From positions 24,532-45,124 of the forward strand of contig PS015125.1 in NCBI GenBank assembly GCA_048213135.1: a stretch of 20,593 nt of DNA. Reading direction: 5' to 3'. Positions 1 through 9,980 of this stretch are shown one piece after another. A model generated the notes under the pieces. That model saw nothing but the letters and a program-made list of their open reading frames with translations. It was not told where the DNA came from and ran no database searches. Made by a program: the position numbers and the translations under genes. This DNA is from Reclinomonas americana ATCC 50394 (lineage: Eukaryota; Jakobida; Jakobea; Jakobida). Every line of letters begins with the position of its first letter. Within the stretch, counting starts at the first letter, position 1.

Positions 1-117
1 TCGTCGTCTTCGTTTCGTTCGTTCTCTCGTCTCTCGTCTCTCTCTGTCGTCTCTCTCTCTTCTTCTTCTTCTCTTCTTCTCTCTCTCTCTCTCTCTGTCG
101 TCGTCGGTGTCGTCCTC

Positions 118-178
<61 letters not shown>

Positions 179-216
179 CCGTCTCTTCCTCTCTCCCCTC
201 CCTCCCTCCCTCCCTC
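1..216. repeat. Pyrimidine-rich simple sequence, (CT)n core
   Basis: The segment is almost pure C and T on the + strand. It has a perfect CT dinucleotide tract at about 121-174, TCG/TCT-rich imperfect repeats before it and CCCT repeats after it. No coding sequence is supported. Similar tracts occur in introns further along, so this may be an intron or promoter-proximal tract of a gene beyond the left edge, or plain intergenic microsatellite. Confidence 0.95.
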
Positions 217-228
217 ACACTCAACTGC

Positions 229-544
229 CTTACTCATATGCTGCTGACACTGCTGCGCAGAGCACAGTGGAGGCAACCCTCGCGACGCGCCTCCCTGCAC
301 TGCACCACTCGTCACAACAGCAGTGAGTGACGAGGAGGAAGTCGGCGAGGCGGAGAGGAGCCACAAAAGTGCCGAGAAAAGCACCACACCAACACCTGCA
401 CAGGCGAGCCACAGAGTGCAGGCATTCTGCGCAGTGAAGACTGAGGTGGAGGAGGCAGAGGGGGAGGAGCAGGAGAGGAGGCCTCCCATTGCTCCTCTTT
501 TGTGACTTGCAACACTCGCGGATTTTCAGTCAGTTTCTTACTGC
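229..544 (+). other. Unresolved stretch with a short acidic open frame
   Basis: No gene can be assigned. One frame is open from 248 to a stop at 503-505 and its second half is strongly acidic (SDEEEV near its middle, then EVEEAEGEEQE). An ATG at 238 in another frame opens a short basic, Ser/Arg-rich peptide that reaches a consensus-like donor GTGAGT at 323. These could be the last exon of a gene entering from the left, a 5' leader of the gene starting at 545, or chance. Transcript data would decide. Confidence 0.35.
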
Positions 545-1855
545 ATGGAGGAGTTTCCCTTCATCACCAGCAAGGATCTGTTCTCCTCTTATGTTGCGTG
601 CATGTCCGCTGCACTGTGTTAGTCTCGAATCCTTGACACACTATCTCTCTCTCTCGTGCACACAGCGATCTCGCGCTGTTGTTCTCAGCCGCATCTCTCT
701 CGTGGCCTGCAAGAGAATCATGCCTCCTTCTCATGAGAAGGAGGTGCTGGCGAGCAGACACGCTCTGCTCGAGTCACGCCACTTTTGCATGTGTCTCTAT
801 CTGGCCGCCAATCCCACCGCCACCCTCGAAACTGCAGCCGAGCAAGGAAAGCAGCTCCATCCCGACGGGTTGAGTTGGTGGTGCTTTCCAGCTGAGGCGG
901 CGGCACGTGACGAAGAACTGCGGCCGCTGAAGAGGATCATCGACATTGGACATGGCAATCCACCAGATCCTGTACGTGTTGTTGTCACTACGCGTGATTC
1001 TCTCTCTCACACACGTGTGGTTGCAGGGCATCGAGGGTTGGGAGGTTGTTCACTTGCCTCCACCGCATCCGTGGTCGCCGAAGCTGCAGCGAACGTGGCG
1101 ACAGGCGGTGTGGACGGCGATTGAAGAAGCGGGAAGCAATGTCGTGGCGATTCAGAGTCCATCTGGACTCGACGATGTTGGTGCGCATGCGTCCAGTTGG
1201 CTTTCGCACAAGCGCACTGCTTCCTGCTTCGTACAGGCGAGATGATTGTCACCTACTTGCACTACAAGCTTGCCTGGCCACCTGCAGAGGCCTTGGCAGC
1301 GTACTGCAACATAGACGGCACCTCGCGGTTCGGCAGCGACGGTACCATGTTCCAGGAACTGTGCCGCGAGTTTCGCATGCCGATGCCTGCGTCCATGCCA
1401 GCCGCTGACATTGTTGGAGACGGCCTTATGGACGACGAAGCTCTCGCGGCCGCAGTGGACGAAGAAATACGAGCGGCCGAGGTTCGCAATGCATGATTGT
1501 GCTTCTCTCCTGCATTGACCGCACGGTGCGGGAACAGGTTGAAAAAGAAGCGACTGCTTTCTTTGCGAACGAGCTGCAGCCGTTTCACCTGCGTTGCAAA
1601 GCAGCAATTGCTACATTCGAAAGGCTGGCAGACGAAAATGCCTTGCCTCCGCTGCACCTGCATCATTTCCTGCGACGTGTCATCCGAGACTTGATCGGTT
1701 CATTATCGAGCGAAGGCAATCGAAGTGACCTGATGTTAGCTCGTGAGGTGTGCGCCAAGCTGCCGCGTGACGACCGAGAGCGTGCGCTCTTCAATTCGGC
1801 TATTTCCGCCTTGCTGGCCAAGGGAGAGGATGCGGAGCAGAGAGCGAACTCATAA
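545..1855 (+). CDS. Atypical dual-specificity phosphatase / RNA 5'-triphosphatase-like protein, probable pseudophosphatase (5 exons)
   Basis: My model joins 545-592, 666-971, 1027-1180, 1237-1481 and 1538-1855 (introns 73, 55, 56 and 56 bp, all GT-AG and frame-preserving), giving about 356 residues. The centre follows the cysteine-phosphatase fold of mRNA capping-enzyme triphosphatases and DUSP11: a strand and loop RIIDIGHGNPPDP, then GIEGWEVVHLPPPHPW, a helix ending EEAGSN, strand VVAI, the P-loop position, helix EMIVTYLHYKLAWPP, and a FGSDGTMFQELCREF segment resembling the capping-enzyme 'Y-x-x-x-x-L-F-R-R' region. At the P-loop, where HCxxGxxRTG is expected, the spliced product reads QSPSGLDDVG: the loop glycine is kept, but Cys becomes Ser and Arg becomes Asp. 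The C-terminal about 120 residues are helical and charged, and I do not recognise them; no guanylyltransferase domain is present. The first exon (MEEFPFITSKDLF) and the join at 666 are the least certain parts. The family call rests on motif order only. Confidence 0.6.
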
Positions 1856-2150
1856 AAACGTCGGTTATAACACAAGACACCTGCCGCGCGCTGCCTCATG
1901 ATATCGATCAAGACTGGTGTTTCTTGAATGTGGTTGGACTTGATCATCAAGACAGTTACGCATGAAAAAATGCAACGTACGACGTCGACGTCGCGCATGC
2001 ACATCTCTGTCGTAAAAGCGCATGCCTGCACTGCCTGTGCTTTCCTCTCTCCGCGCCTGATGTTGTACGCTCACACAACGCACCTCTCTGCGCACAATGA
2101 TCGTCACAATCACGCAGCTGTCCTGTCTCACTCTTTCAGTCCTTTCAAGA
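1856..2150. other. Intergenic spacer between the phosphatase-like gene and the kinase gene
   Basis: These 295 bases carry no supported coding sequence. They must hold the 3' end of the upstream gene, whose stop codon (1853-1855) is overlapped by an ATAAAA motif that could act as a polyadenylation signal, and the promoter of the kinase gene. The last 110 bases are C/T-rich. I see no convincing TATA box at a sensible distance. Confidence 0.6.
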
Positions 2151-3101
2151 ATGAGCTGGCGCGACGTGGTTCTCTCCGACGAAGACGAAGACGAGGCACC
2201 GCCCTCTCGCTCACAACAACAACAACAGCAGCAAACATCACAGCAACAACAGGTGCACACGATGATGTCATGCACATTTTCGCGCGCACACTGCAGCAAC
2301 TTGCATTCTGACTCGCTCTTGTCTCCCTCTCTCACACGCACGCAAACTCGTGTGCATCTCTCCCTGCTCTCTCTTGTCCCTCTCTTCCCCTCATCACATC
2401 TCTCATCTCTCTCTTGTCCTCTCTGTGTCTCTCACAGGGAGCCCTCACACCTCCCCCTGGCGAGCTGCGCCGACAAGGCCGCAGCATTCTCGATCTCGCC
2501 GAGGAAGACGAAGACGAAGACGATCAGCCCTCCTCCTCCCAGCCTCTCCTTCCTCCTCCTCCTCCTCCTCCAGCAGCAGCAGCTGCCCCTCTGCGCAAGA
2601 GCAGCACTGTGCAAGTAATGGAAAGCACCGAGGACGCAGGTGAAGACGAGGATGAAATCGATGATCGTCGTCGATGGGAGCGACGAGTGAGCTCAGCTGG
2701 AGGAGGCGACGAGTCGTCTGCTGTCATGCGTCGTCGTGTGTCGCGAGGGGATGCAGGGATGGAGGCTAGTGGCGAGGAAGGGCTAGGGGGCGACGAGGGG
2801 GAGGAAGAGGACGAGTTGGCGGCGTTGGCGGCTGGGCCTCCAATGGCGGTTCCTGTGTACACGCCACTGCCGGGTCTCACGGGATGCCGCTCGGTGGATT
2901 GCTATGAGCGGCTGAATCGCATCTCGGAGGGCACGTTTGGTGTCGTATGTTGCGTGGCGTGTCACTGTTATGCTCATGCGAGTCTTCTTCTTTTCTCTGT
3001 TGGCATTTCTTGTCTCACCTGCGTCCATCGCTCATCTTCTTCTGCGTTTCCTCTGCTCTTGTCGAGTCGTCATCCTCCTCCATCTCCGGCCTCTCTCTTC
3101 G

Positions 3102-3139
<38 letters not shown>

Positions 3140-5442
3140 ATTATTTGTTTCTTTCTCTTTCTCAGTCCCAGATCGTTTTCATTCTCCTCGTCGAACGCAT
3201 GCCTGCCTGCCACTCTTTCTCTCCCTGTTTCCCCCTTGCTTTCTCTTCCTCATGTTGTCCTGTGCTCTTCTCTCTCCCCTCTGCTTCTTTCTCTTTCTCT
3301 GTCTCAGATCGTTTTCATTCTCCTCGTCGAACGCGGGCCTGCCTGCCACTCTTTCTCTCCCTGTTTCCCCCCTTGCTTTCTCTTCCTCATTTTGTCCTGT
3401 GCTCTTCTCTCTCTCCTCTGCTTCTTTCTCTCTCTGTCCCAGATCGTTTTCATTCTCCTTGTCGAACTCTCTCTTCCTTTATCTCATCCTCCGTCGCCCA
3501 CTTCTCTCTCGCCCTCCCCAGTTTTCACCCTTTCCTCATTCTGTCCTTCCTCCGTTTCTCCCTCACTCTCTTCTCTCTCTCTCTCTCTCAGTCTCAGATT
3601 GTTTTCATTCTCCTTGTCGAACGCAGGCCTTCCTTCATCTCATGATCCATCGCCTACCTCTCTCTCCCTCCCCTGCTTTCTCTCTTTCTTTTTTCATCCT
3701 TCAGTCCTTCCTTTGCCTCGTCCTCTTTTTTTCTATGCTCTCCCATGCTTCTCACCCGCTGTCAGAACTCCCTCCTCTCATTCTCCCCTTCACCGCTCTC
3801 TGTCTTTCACTCGCTTTCTCATCTCCCGCATTCATCACGTCGTCTCCTTGTCGCTCCTCTCTCCCCACTCCCTCTCCTTTTCACCCTCTCCCCCATTCAA
3901 TTTCTCACTTTGCGTGCTTCCAGATCGCGCACGCGACATTGCCACGGGTGAGATTATCGCTCTGAAGAAACTGAAACTGGAGGAGGAGAAGGAGGGTTTC
4001 CCGCTCACGGCCCTGCGAGAGATCACGCTCCTGTTGGAGATGAAGCACCCCAACATTATCGACGTGAAGGAGGTGGTGGTCGGCCGCAATCTCAACTCCA
4101 TTTTCATGGTGCGCACTTGTCTTCTCTCTCTTGCTCTCTCTCTCTCTCTGCTGCCTCGTGCTCACGTAGTATGTGCTTGCGGCAGGCCATGGAATACTGC
4201 GAACACGACATTCGCAACCTCATGGACAACATGCGTACTGGTTTCCGGCCGGCCGAAGTCAAGTGCTTGATGAAGCAGCTGTTGGAGTCCTTGGCTTTCT
4301 TGCATGAAAACTGGATATTGCATCGGTGCGTTCTCGTCAGTCTTGTGCTCGACATCAGTGGTCTCCTCCCACACTCTCTTTCTCGCTTCTGCTGCTCCCT
4401 CCTCGCCATATTCTCTACGCCCTGCAGGTGCCATGAATAATCTCTCTCCATCTCTTTGCTGTCTGTCTTTTCTCCCTCTCTGGGTATTTGCATCCCTCTA
4501 CCTCTTCCTCTCCCTCTTCTTCTTCTTCTCTCTCCCTCTCAGTCACCCTCTTCCTCTCAGTCANNNNNNNNNNNNNNNNNNNNNNNNNNNNNNNNNNNNN
4601 NNNNNNNNNNNNNNNNNNNNNNNNNNNNNNNNNNNNNNNNNNNNNNNNNNNNNNNNNNNNNNNNNNNNNNNNNNNNNNNNNNNNNNNNNNNNNNNNNNNN
4701 NNNNNNNNNNNNNNNNNNNNNNNNNNNNNNNNNNNNNNNNNNNNNNNNNNNNNNNNNNNNNNNNNNNNNNNNNNNNNNNNNNNNNNNNNNNNNNNNNNNN
4801 NNNNNNNNNNNNNNNNNNNNNNNNNNNNNNNNNNNNNNNNNNNNNNNNNNNNNNNNNNNNNNNNNNNNNNNNNNNNNNNNNNNNNNNNNNNNNNNNNNNN
4901 NNNNNNNNNNNNNNNNNNNNNNNNNNNNNNNNNNNNNNNNNNNNNNNNNNNNNNNNNNNNNNNNNNNNNNNNNNNNNNNNNNNNNNNNNNNNNNNNNNNN
5001 NNNNNNNNNNNNNNNNNNNNNNNNNNNNNNNNNNNNNNNNNNNNNNNNNNNNNNNNNNNNNNNNNNNNNNNNNNNNNNNNNNNNNNNNNNNNNNNNNNNN
5101 NNNNNNNNNNNNNNNNNNNNNNNNNNNNNNNNNNNNNNNNNNNNNNNNNNNNNNNNNNNNNNNNNNNNNNNNNNNNNNNNNNNNNNNNNNNNNNNNNNNN
5201 NNNNNNNNNNNNNNNNNNNNNNNNNNNNNNNNNNNNNNNNNNNNNNNNNNNNNNNNNNNNNNNNNNNNNNNNNNNNNNNNNNNNNNNNNNNNNNNNNNNN
5301 NNNNNNNNNNNNNNNNNNNNNNNNNNNNNNNNNNNNNNNNNNNNNNNNNNNNNNNNNNNNNNNNNNNNNNNNNNNNNNNNNNNNNNNNNNNNNNNNNNNN
5401 NNNNNNNNNNNNNNNNNNNNNNNNNNNNNNNNNNNNNNNNNN

Positions 5443-5513
<71 letters not shown>

Positions 5514-5570
5514 CTCCTCCTCCTCCTCCTCCTCCTCCTCCTCCTCCTCCTCCCTCCTCCTCCCTCCCTC

Positions 5571-5614
<44 letters not shown>

Positions 5615-6373
5615 CCCCCTCTCTCACTTCTCACATTCGAACAGTGGTCGGTGGGTTGCATATTCGCCGAGTTCATCACGCGCAAGCCCCTCTTTCCCGG
5701 TCGCGGCGAGATTGATCAGGTCGACAAGGTGTGTGTCTTGTGTCACACATGAGAGATATTGGTGGGATGAGCATCGTCGTGACAAAAGCCGTGCGCAGAT
5801 CTTCCGCGTGCTGGGTACTCCCGACGATGACATTTGGCCGGGGTTTTCGCGCTTGCCCAAGCTTCGCGATTTCAAATTCACCAGGAAAACCGCCGGCAGT
5901 CAACTGCGCAAGGTTTCTTTACTTATTTGGCCTGCGTGAGATTTTCTTGCTGAAACGAACCACTCGCAACGCAGATGTTCCCCAAGCACGGCTTCACTGC
6001 CGACAAACCATCGCTCACCGACGCCGGCTTTGATTTGCTCTCGGGCTTGCTGACCTACAATCCGCACCGAGTTTCGTGCGGAGCTCCCATCGTCTCCTCT
6101 GTTGTCGTTGTCTTTGTTGTTGTTGCGTTCCTTCCCCTCAAATTCTTTGTGTTGCAATTGCCGTGCGCGCAGCGTCTCAGTGCTGCCGAGGCACTCGCAC
6201 ATCCCTACTTCTCGGAGAGCCCGCCGCCGCAACTCAAGAGCATGATGCCGACCTTCCCGTCGATGAATGAGTCGTCCAACCGCGTGCGGAAGAGGACGGC
6301 CAGTGAGGAGGCCATTCACGAAATCATGCTACACAATGAGAGCGAGATGCAAAAGCGCGCCCGGAGGCGATGA
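2151..6373 (+). CDS. CDK10/CDK11 (PITSLRE-type) cyclin-dependent kinase, central exon lost in gap
   Basis: Visible exons are 2151-2252, 2438-2948, 3924-4108, 4186-4325, 5645-5728, 5799-5912, 5975-6070 and 6173-6373; every visible junction keeps frame. Residues 1 to about 195 are low complexity: acidic clusters ([15 protein letters not shown]), poly-Gln, poly-Pro and poly-Ala. The kinase domain begins [14 protein letters not shown], as in CDK11, with glycine loop SEGTFGVVY, lysine motif IIALKKLKL and the cyclin-binding helix FPLTALREI (PSTAIRE equivalent). [14 protein letters not shown] and [13 protein letters not shown] resemble CDK10. WILHR leads into the catalytic loop, but the loop, DFG, T-loop and APE segments fall in the 4564-5442 gap. 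After it come [54 protein letters not shown] and the CDK10/11-type tail [11 protein letters not shown]. About 476 residues are visible and perhaps 60 are missing. The family acts in transcription and splicing control with L-type cyclins (CDK11) or cyclin M (CDK10); the choice between these is not settled. Confidence 0.9.
2949..3923 (+). other. Long pyrimidine-rich intron of the kinase gene
   Basis: The donor GTTGCG follows a split tyrosine codon (T at 2948, AT at 3924-3925) and the acceptor is TTCCAG at 3918-3923. The split rebuilds GVVYRARD, the exact kinase continuation, so the intron is well supported. At 975 bp it is about ten times longer than typical introns here, and it is dominated by CT-rich sequence with an internal tandem repeat. 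Long Ser/Leu-rich open frames across it are consequences of the CT composition. Confidence 0.9.
3161..3650 (+). repeat. Four tandem copies of a ~135-155 bp repeat inside the kinase intron
   Basis: The landmark CAGATCGTTTTCATTCTCCT recurs at about 3169, 3305, 3440 and, with one change (CAGATTG), 3595. Spacings are therefore 136, 135 and 155 bp. Copies 1 and 2 are nearly identical through TCGAACGC, GCCTGCCTGCCACTC and CTTTCTCTTCCTCAT; copies 3 and 4 are more diverged. Each unit begins with a pyrimidine run ending in CAG followed by AT, which resembles a 3' splice site. Confidence 0.9.
4326..4563 (+). other. 5' part of the kinase intron running into the gap
   Basis: The donor GTGCGT splits an arginine codon just after LH, where the family continues R-D-L-K. 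The rest is CT-rich. A CCTGCAG at about 4424-4430 looks like an acceptor but leads to a stop within four codons, so the true next exon must lie in the N run. Confidence 0.8.
4564..5442. other. Assembly gap (879 N)
   Basis: The run of N must contain the kinase exon or exons for the catalytic loop, DFG motif, activation segment and APE motif. It is bordered on the right by a long CT repeat, a likely cause of the assembly break. Confidence 0.98.
5443..5611. repeat. (CT)n followed by (CTC)n microsatellite
   Basis: A perfect CT tract runs from the gap edge to about 5510, followed by CTC trinucleotides to about 5570 and a further CT tract to about 5611. It lies in the intron just upstream of the WSVGCIF exon and gives that acceptor a very long pyrimidine tract. 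Confidence 0.97.
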
Positions 6374-6421
6374 CACGGTGGCGCACAACACGAATCAAAT
6401 GTATGCAGAGAAAGGCGAGAC

Positions 6422-6427
6422 TTTATT
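6422..6427 (-). promoter_or_regulatory. AATAAA polyadenylation signal overlapping the receptor stop codon
   Basis: On the minus strand the gene ends AAA TAA TAA AG: the first TAA (6426-6428) is the stop codon and AATAAA occupies 6427-6422, sharing two bases with it. The 3' UTR would then be very short and would end inside the last exon region of the convergent kinase gene. Function is inferred from the motif only. Confidence 0.5.
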
Positions 6428-9400
6428 ATTTGTCTTCGCGGATTCGTATGACGGCGTCGGCCACTGTCGAGGCCACAATGACGGCTGAACCGGCACAACC
6501 TGTGTGGTTGCGCCACAGGGGATTCGGAGGTGAGCCAACTCACCCCGAAACATTGACACAAGTACACTCAGACTCACCAATGAGCGTCAGGAGCACCAGC
6601 TTGATTGGCTCGTTGACAAGAACATCTGAGGGGATTTGAGGGCGAGTGAGTGGAGGAGCACAAACGCGAAGAAAGCAGGCAGGGAGCGGGGAAAACCTTG
6701 CAGCTACAATGGCGTTCGGCGACACAATAAACAGGAGCACAAATGTGAGCACGAACGCGTAGATTCACAACACCGACGACGATGCGTTTCCGTACCACTG
6801 CCGAGGGGAAGAATGTCAGTGAACCTCGTCACCGCGTGGCATGCACGCAAGAATATACTCACCACTGATGAACGACGCATTGGCCACGCTGCTTCCCGTG
6901 TCGGATAGAGAGAGAATGCTGCGCAAGCAAGTCACCCGGAAATCATGAGATCCATTTCTTCGGCATGAATCGCGGACATCCACTCACCGAGCCGTCGTCA
7001 ACAGCGTGAGATACATGAGGAATACACCGGCAGCCCACGCGGTGACAAAGGACACCGGCACCAGCCACAGCGGAAGAGAGCGCCGCTGCAATGTGCACAC
7101 AAAAATGAGCAAACACACAGACCGCAATGTTGAATCTGTCTGGGCGCGCGAGCGCACCTTGTAGTGCCACCAGAACCGACCCCACCACCCTGCGTGCACT
7201 TGTGAGAGCTCCACAAAAATGATACCCACCATTTTCCTCTACTCAAGACGCAACGACGTGCTTGCGGCTGCGGCGGTTGCGCATTGGCCAAGAAAACGGC
7301 GGGAATGGGCACGTCGGCCACCGCCGCAGACATCACCTCGCCACCGCTGCTCGAGCTCTCATTACCACTGCTACTGTTGCGCACCAACGGCGCAGGTGGT
7401 GGTGGTGGTGGCGGTGCTTGCACAAGCACACCGCGACTGTTCCGTCGACTGACGCTGCGCAGCCGCGACTGCGGCGGCCGTGGTAGCTGCCGATCGTCCT
7501 CATTGTTGTTGTCGTCGATGCTGTTGTTGCCGGTGCTGCTGCTGACACTTGACACGGTTTCGCTGTGGTCCACCGACTCAATGTCGGCGAAATGCCCAAC
7601 ACCGCCGCCACGCGGTACCAACGACGAGCGTCGAACAGCGGTGGGAACAATAACAGCGTCCGCTGGCTTGTCATCATCGGCCACGGCGGCTCCAGGCAAC
7701 ATGAGGCTGGAGTTGTGCACACTGCGCGCGTGCACGAGTCGCGGGAGAAGCGAACGGATGACCTGCGACGGAATTGTGAGCTGGCTGACAACCCTATGGA
7801 TGATAAGTCTGACTCCGTCCGTGGTCACCTTGAAATCGTGGCCCGTGATTGGCTTGGCCGACTCCGGAGCAACGCTCACGAATGGCGTGCGAATACTACT
7901 TTCCGCATCACACGCACACTTGTCAGTTTATCGGCAGAGGAACGCAGCGAGATTTCGAGCACTTGCCTTGCTCGTTGCGCCCCAAGTGCGATGATACCGC
8001 CGAGAACCGGCACCGACGGAGGCGCATGCATGTCACCACTGATGTGATGGGTGGACAAAAAGGTGGCCAGTGCGCGGCTCTGCACCACATCTGTGGTGAT
8101 CTGCTGCAGCCACAGGCGCTGGAACCCGTGTGCCTCCAGCGGCACGGCCCCGGGTGGCCGACTGGCATTGACCCACGAATAGAACGCGCGCTGCAGCTCG
8201 GCCAGCGTGAATTTTACCGACATAAGTGACGGCGAAGAGGCTAGCACACGATCCAGCTGCAAAAAACTATGAGCACTCATCTTCTACTTGCAACAACAAA
8301 TCGTCACAGTCAAACCTGCAGCCGCACAAAGTGCATGAAGGCTCCTATGACGTTACCGTTGTGCACCATGAAGAGGCACAACAGGTCGGGGAGCGCGGAT
8401 GGCGCTGATCCACTGGCCGTCCCGGAAGTGCCAGCATGCTGCTGCTGCGGAGGCACTGCTCCTTGGATAATCGCCATTAAGCCGCTATGTCGACGAGGGC
8501 GCACAGTCGTCGCAATCGGTGATGAGGTCGGCTTGCGCTCCTCCCACGCAGGCAACGGCGACTGCAGCAACTGCAGTTGCTGGTGCTCATCGTGTTGCAC
8601 GGTCGTCGATTTCAACGGCACGTCCAGCGGCATGTCGATGGTGGTGCACGCCACTTGGCGCTGAGAGCCGCCAGCTGCACTCAGCGGACCGTGAGCAAGC
8701 ACATCAACCAGCTCGTCGTCTGCCTCCTCTTCCTCCCCCTCCGCTTGGTGTGCATCGTCGGCGAACCAGCGGCGCACAGATGAGACCGGTACCTCGATTC
8801 GAGGGGTGCGCTTAAATGGTTCGGCAATGATTGCAATTACCGGCATCATCAGGAAACCTGCGTTTGTGCCCGTTGAGGAATCGCGCACATGCACACCAGC
8901 ACAGAGACTACGAACCAGACACAACGCCCATCCACAGATCGCGCAGCCATCCAGTCAAGTCCGATGCGGAGCCCTGCTGTGCCAACACCGAATTGACGTA
9001 GACGGCCAGACACACTCCGAACCACAAGACCTGCCGCGCCACGAGTTTGAAAATGAACAATGAAAAAAACGCACTACACAGCAGTACGCAACCGTCAGCT
9101 TTTGCGTGCGACGGAACGTGTCGGCTTGCGGTCCTGTCGCTGTCGACACCCAGGAGTGCTCCTCTGTGCGTACAGAAGGGGGGTGAGAAGAGTGCTGCGG
9201 ACGCCTCACGCAAAGGCACAACAACATGCCTTTGATGGCCAAGGCGGCGCGTTGACAGAAGCGTTTAATGGCACCGGCTTCGCGACGCTGTTGCAGAACT
9301 TTGATCACCAGCCCTGCACCACCGCGATTTAGAGACTTGATGCGAGAATTAGAAAAGGAAGCAGTGTCTCAACGTCTAAAGTTGGCCACCGCAGCCAAGT

Positions 9401-9980
9401 GACGGACAGCGGCCGCACGCGTGCCACCAAACATCACTGTGCACGACACAAGGGCAGGCGTCAGGAATGTGTATAGGACAGTAACGAGTGCCGAGTGACG
9501 CACCGCCCTCCACACGAGCAGCCTCGGCAAAACTGTGCCCTTGCTGTCGCAACAGCATGGTTACGACGTCTTCGAAGCGGAACACACTGTAGAGAAGCAT
9601 CCGCGTCAGATGCTATGCACACCCACGAACACTCCTCCCTCTGCCACACTATCCTCCACTCACCCACGGAAAATAGTGGCGGCGGCAAACTGGCCGTGCT
9701 TCTGCATCTGTTGCTGCAGTTGCTGTTGGTGCATGATTCCGGCCACAATCTTCTTGCGGTAGATGGCGACCAGTCGCGCATCCACTCGACGATCGACTTG
9801 CAAGAGGAACACAAATGCCACCACATACAGCACATTGAAAGCTGCACGACACACACACCGGCACATTCAGTGAGTCACCAAAGACGATTCCGGGAACGGC
9901 AAACCAACGCACCGAGCAGGAAATAGAATGGCGGACTTTGCAACACGCCGGACGACAAGATAAGCGACACGTCGCTCGGA
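6426..9980 (-). other. Five-helix membrane part like polycystin-1 TM1-TM5, with a long cytoplasmic loop
   Basis: TM1 is PPFYFLLAFNVLYVVAFVFL (9913/9841 join). TM2 follows FRRTQKLT as VLWFGVCLAVYVNSVLA (9030 down). TM3 is LWMGVVSGFLMMPVIAIIA (8916/8857 join), like the polycystin 'GV.S.l...PvNlLi..lFR'. TM4 is LPLWLVPVSFVTAWAAGVFL (7085 down). TM5 is FISDVLVNEPIKLVLLTLIG (6863/6625 join), like the family's 'S...D.....EPLKV'. The TM1-TM2 linker (about 145 residues) is helical and basic with no PLAT beta sandwich. The TM3-TM4 loop (exons 8857-8316, 8256-7880, about 7800-7243 and a 32-nt exon 7189-7158) is about 500 residues, with acidic, Gln-, Pro- and Ser-rich stretches. The junction near 7800 has two candidate acceptors. 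Confidence 0.75.

Noticed and set aside
3161-3650. CRISPR-like array
   Set aside because: Units are ~135-155 bp, near-identical throughout rather than repeat-spacer, and sit in a eukaryotic intron.
2937-3965. Long Ser/Leu/Phe-rich open frames across the kinase intron
   Set aside because: They arise from CT-repeat composition, are open in several frames at once, and the intron boundaries rebuild a precise kinase motif.
4424-4440. Possible acceptor CCTGCAG as the next kinase exon
   Set aside because: It gives Arg-Cys-His-Glu then a stop, not the expected Asp-Leu-Lys.
4304-5939. Open frames running through the N block
   Set aside because: They are artefacts of translating N; only 5645-5728 and 5799-5912 have kinase content.
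6640-6755. Hydrophobic open frame FVLTFVLLFIVSPNAIV as a TM exon
   Set aside because: A stop precedes it in frame and no acceptor permits entry; direct joining of the flanking exons gives the better family match.
7876-7882. Frameshift or pseudogene break in the receptor near 7880
   Set aside because: A GTGAGC donor at 7879 with an acceptor near 7809 or 7794 restores frame, so an ordinary intron explains it.
9437-9503. Hydrophobic stretch ALVTVLYTFLTPALVSC as an additional membrane helix
   Set aside because: It lies within a 67-bp interval with GTGCGT donor and GCACAG acceptor; removing it keeps frame, and the hydrophobic frame is not continuous with the upstream exon.
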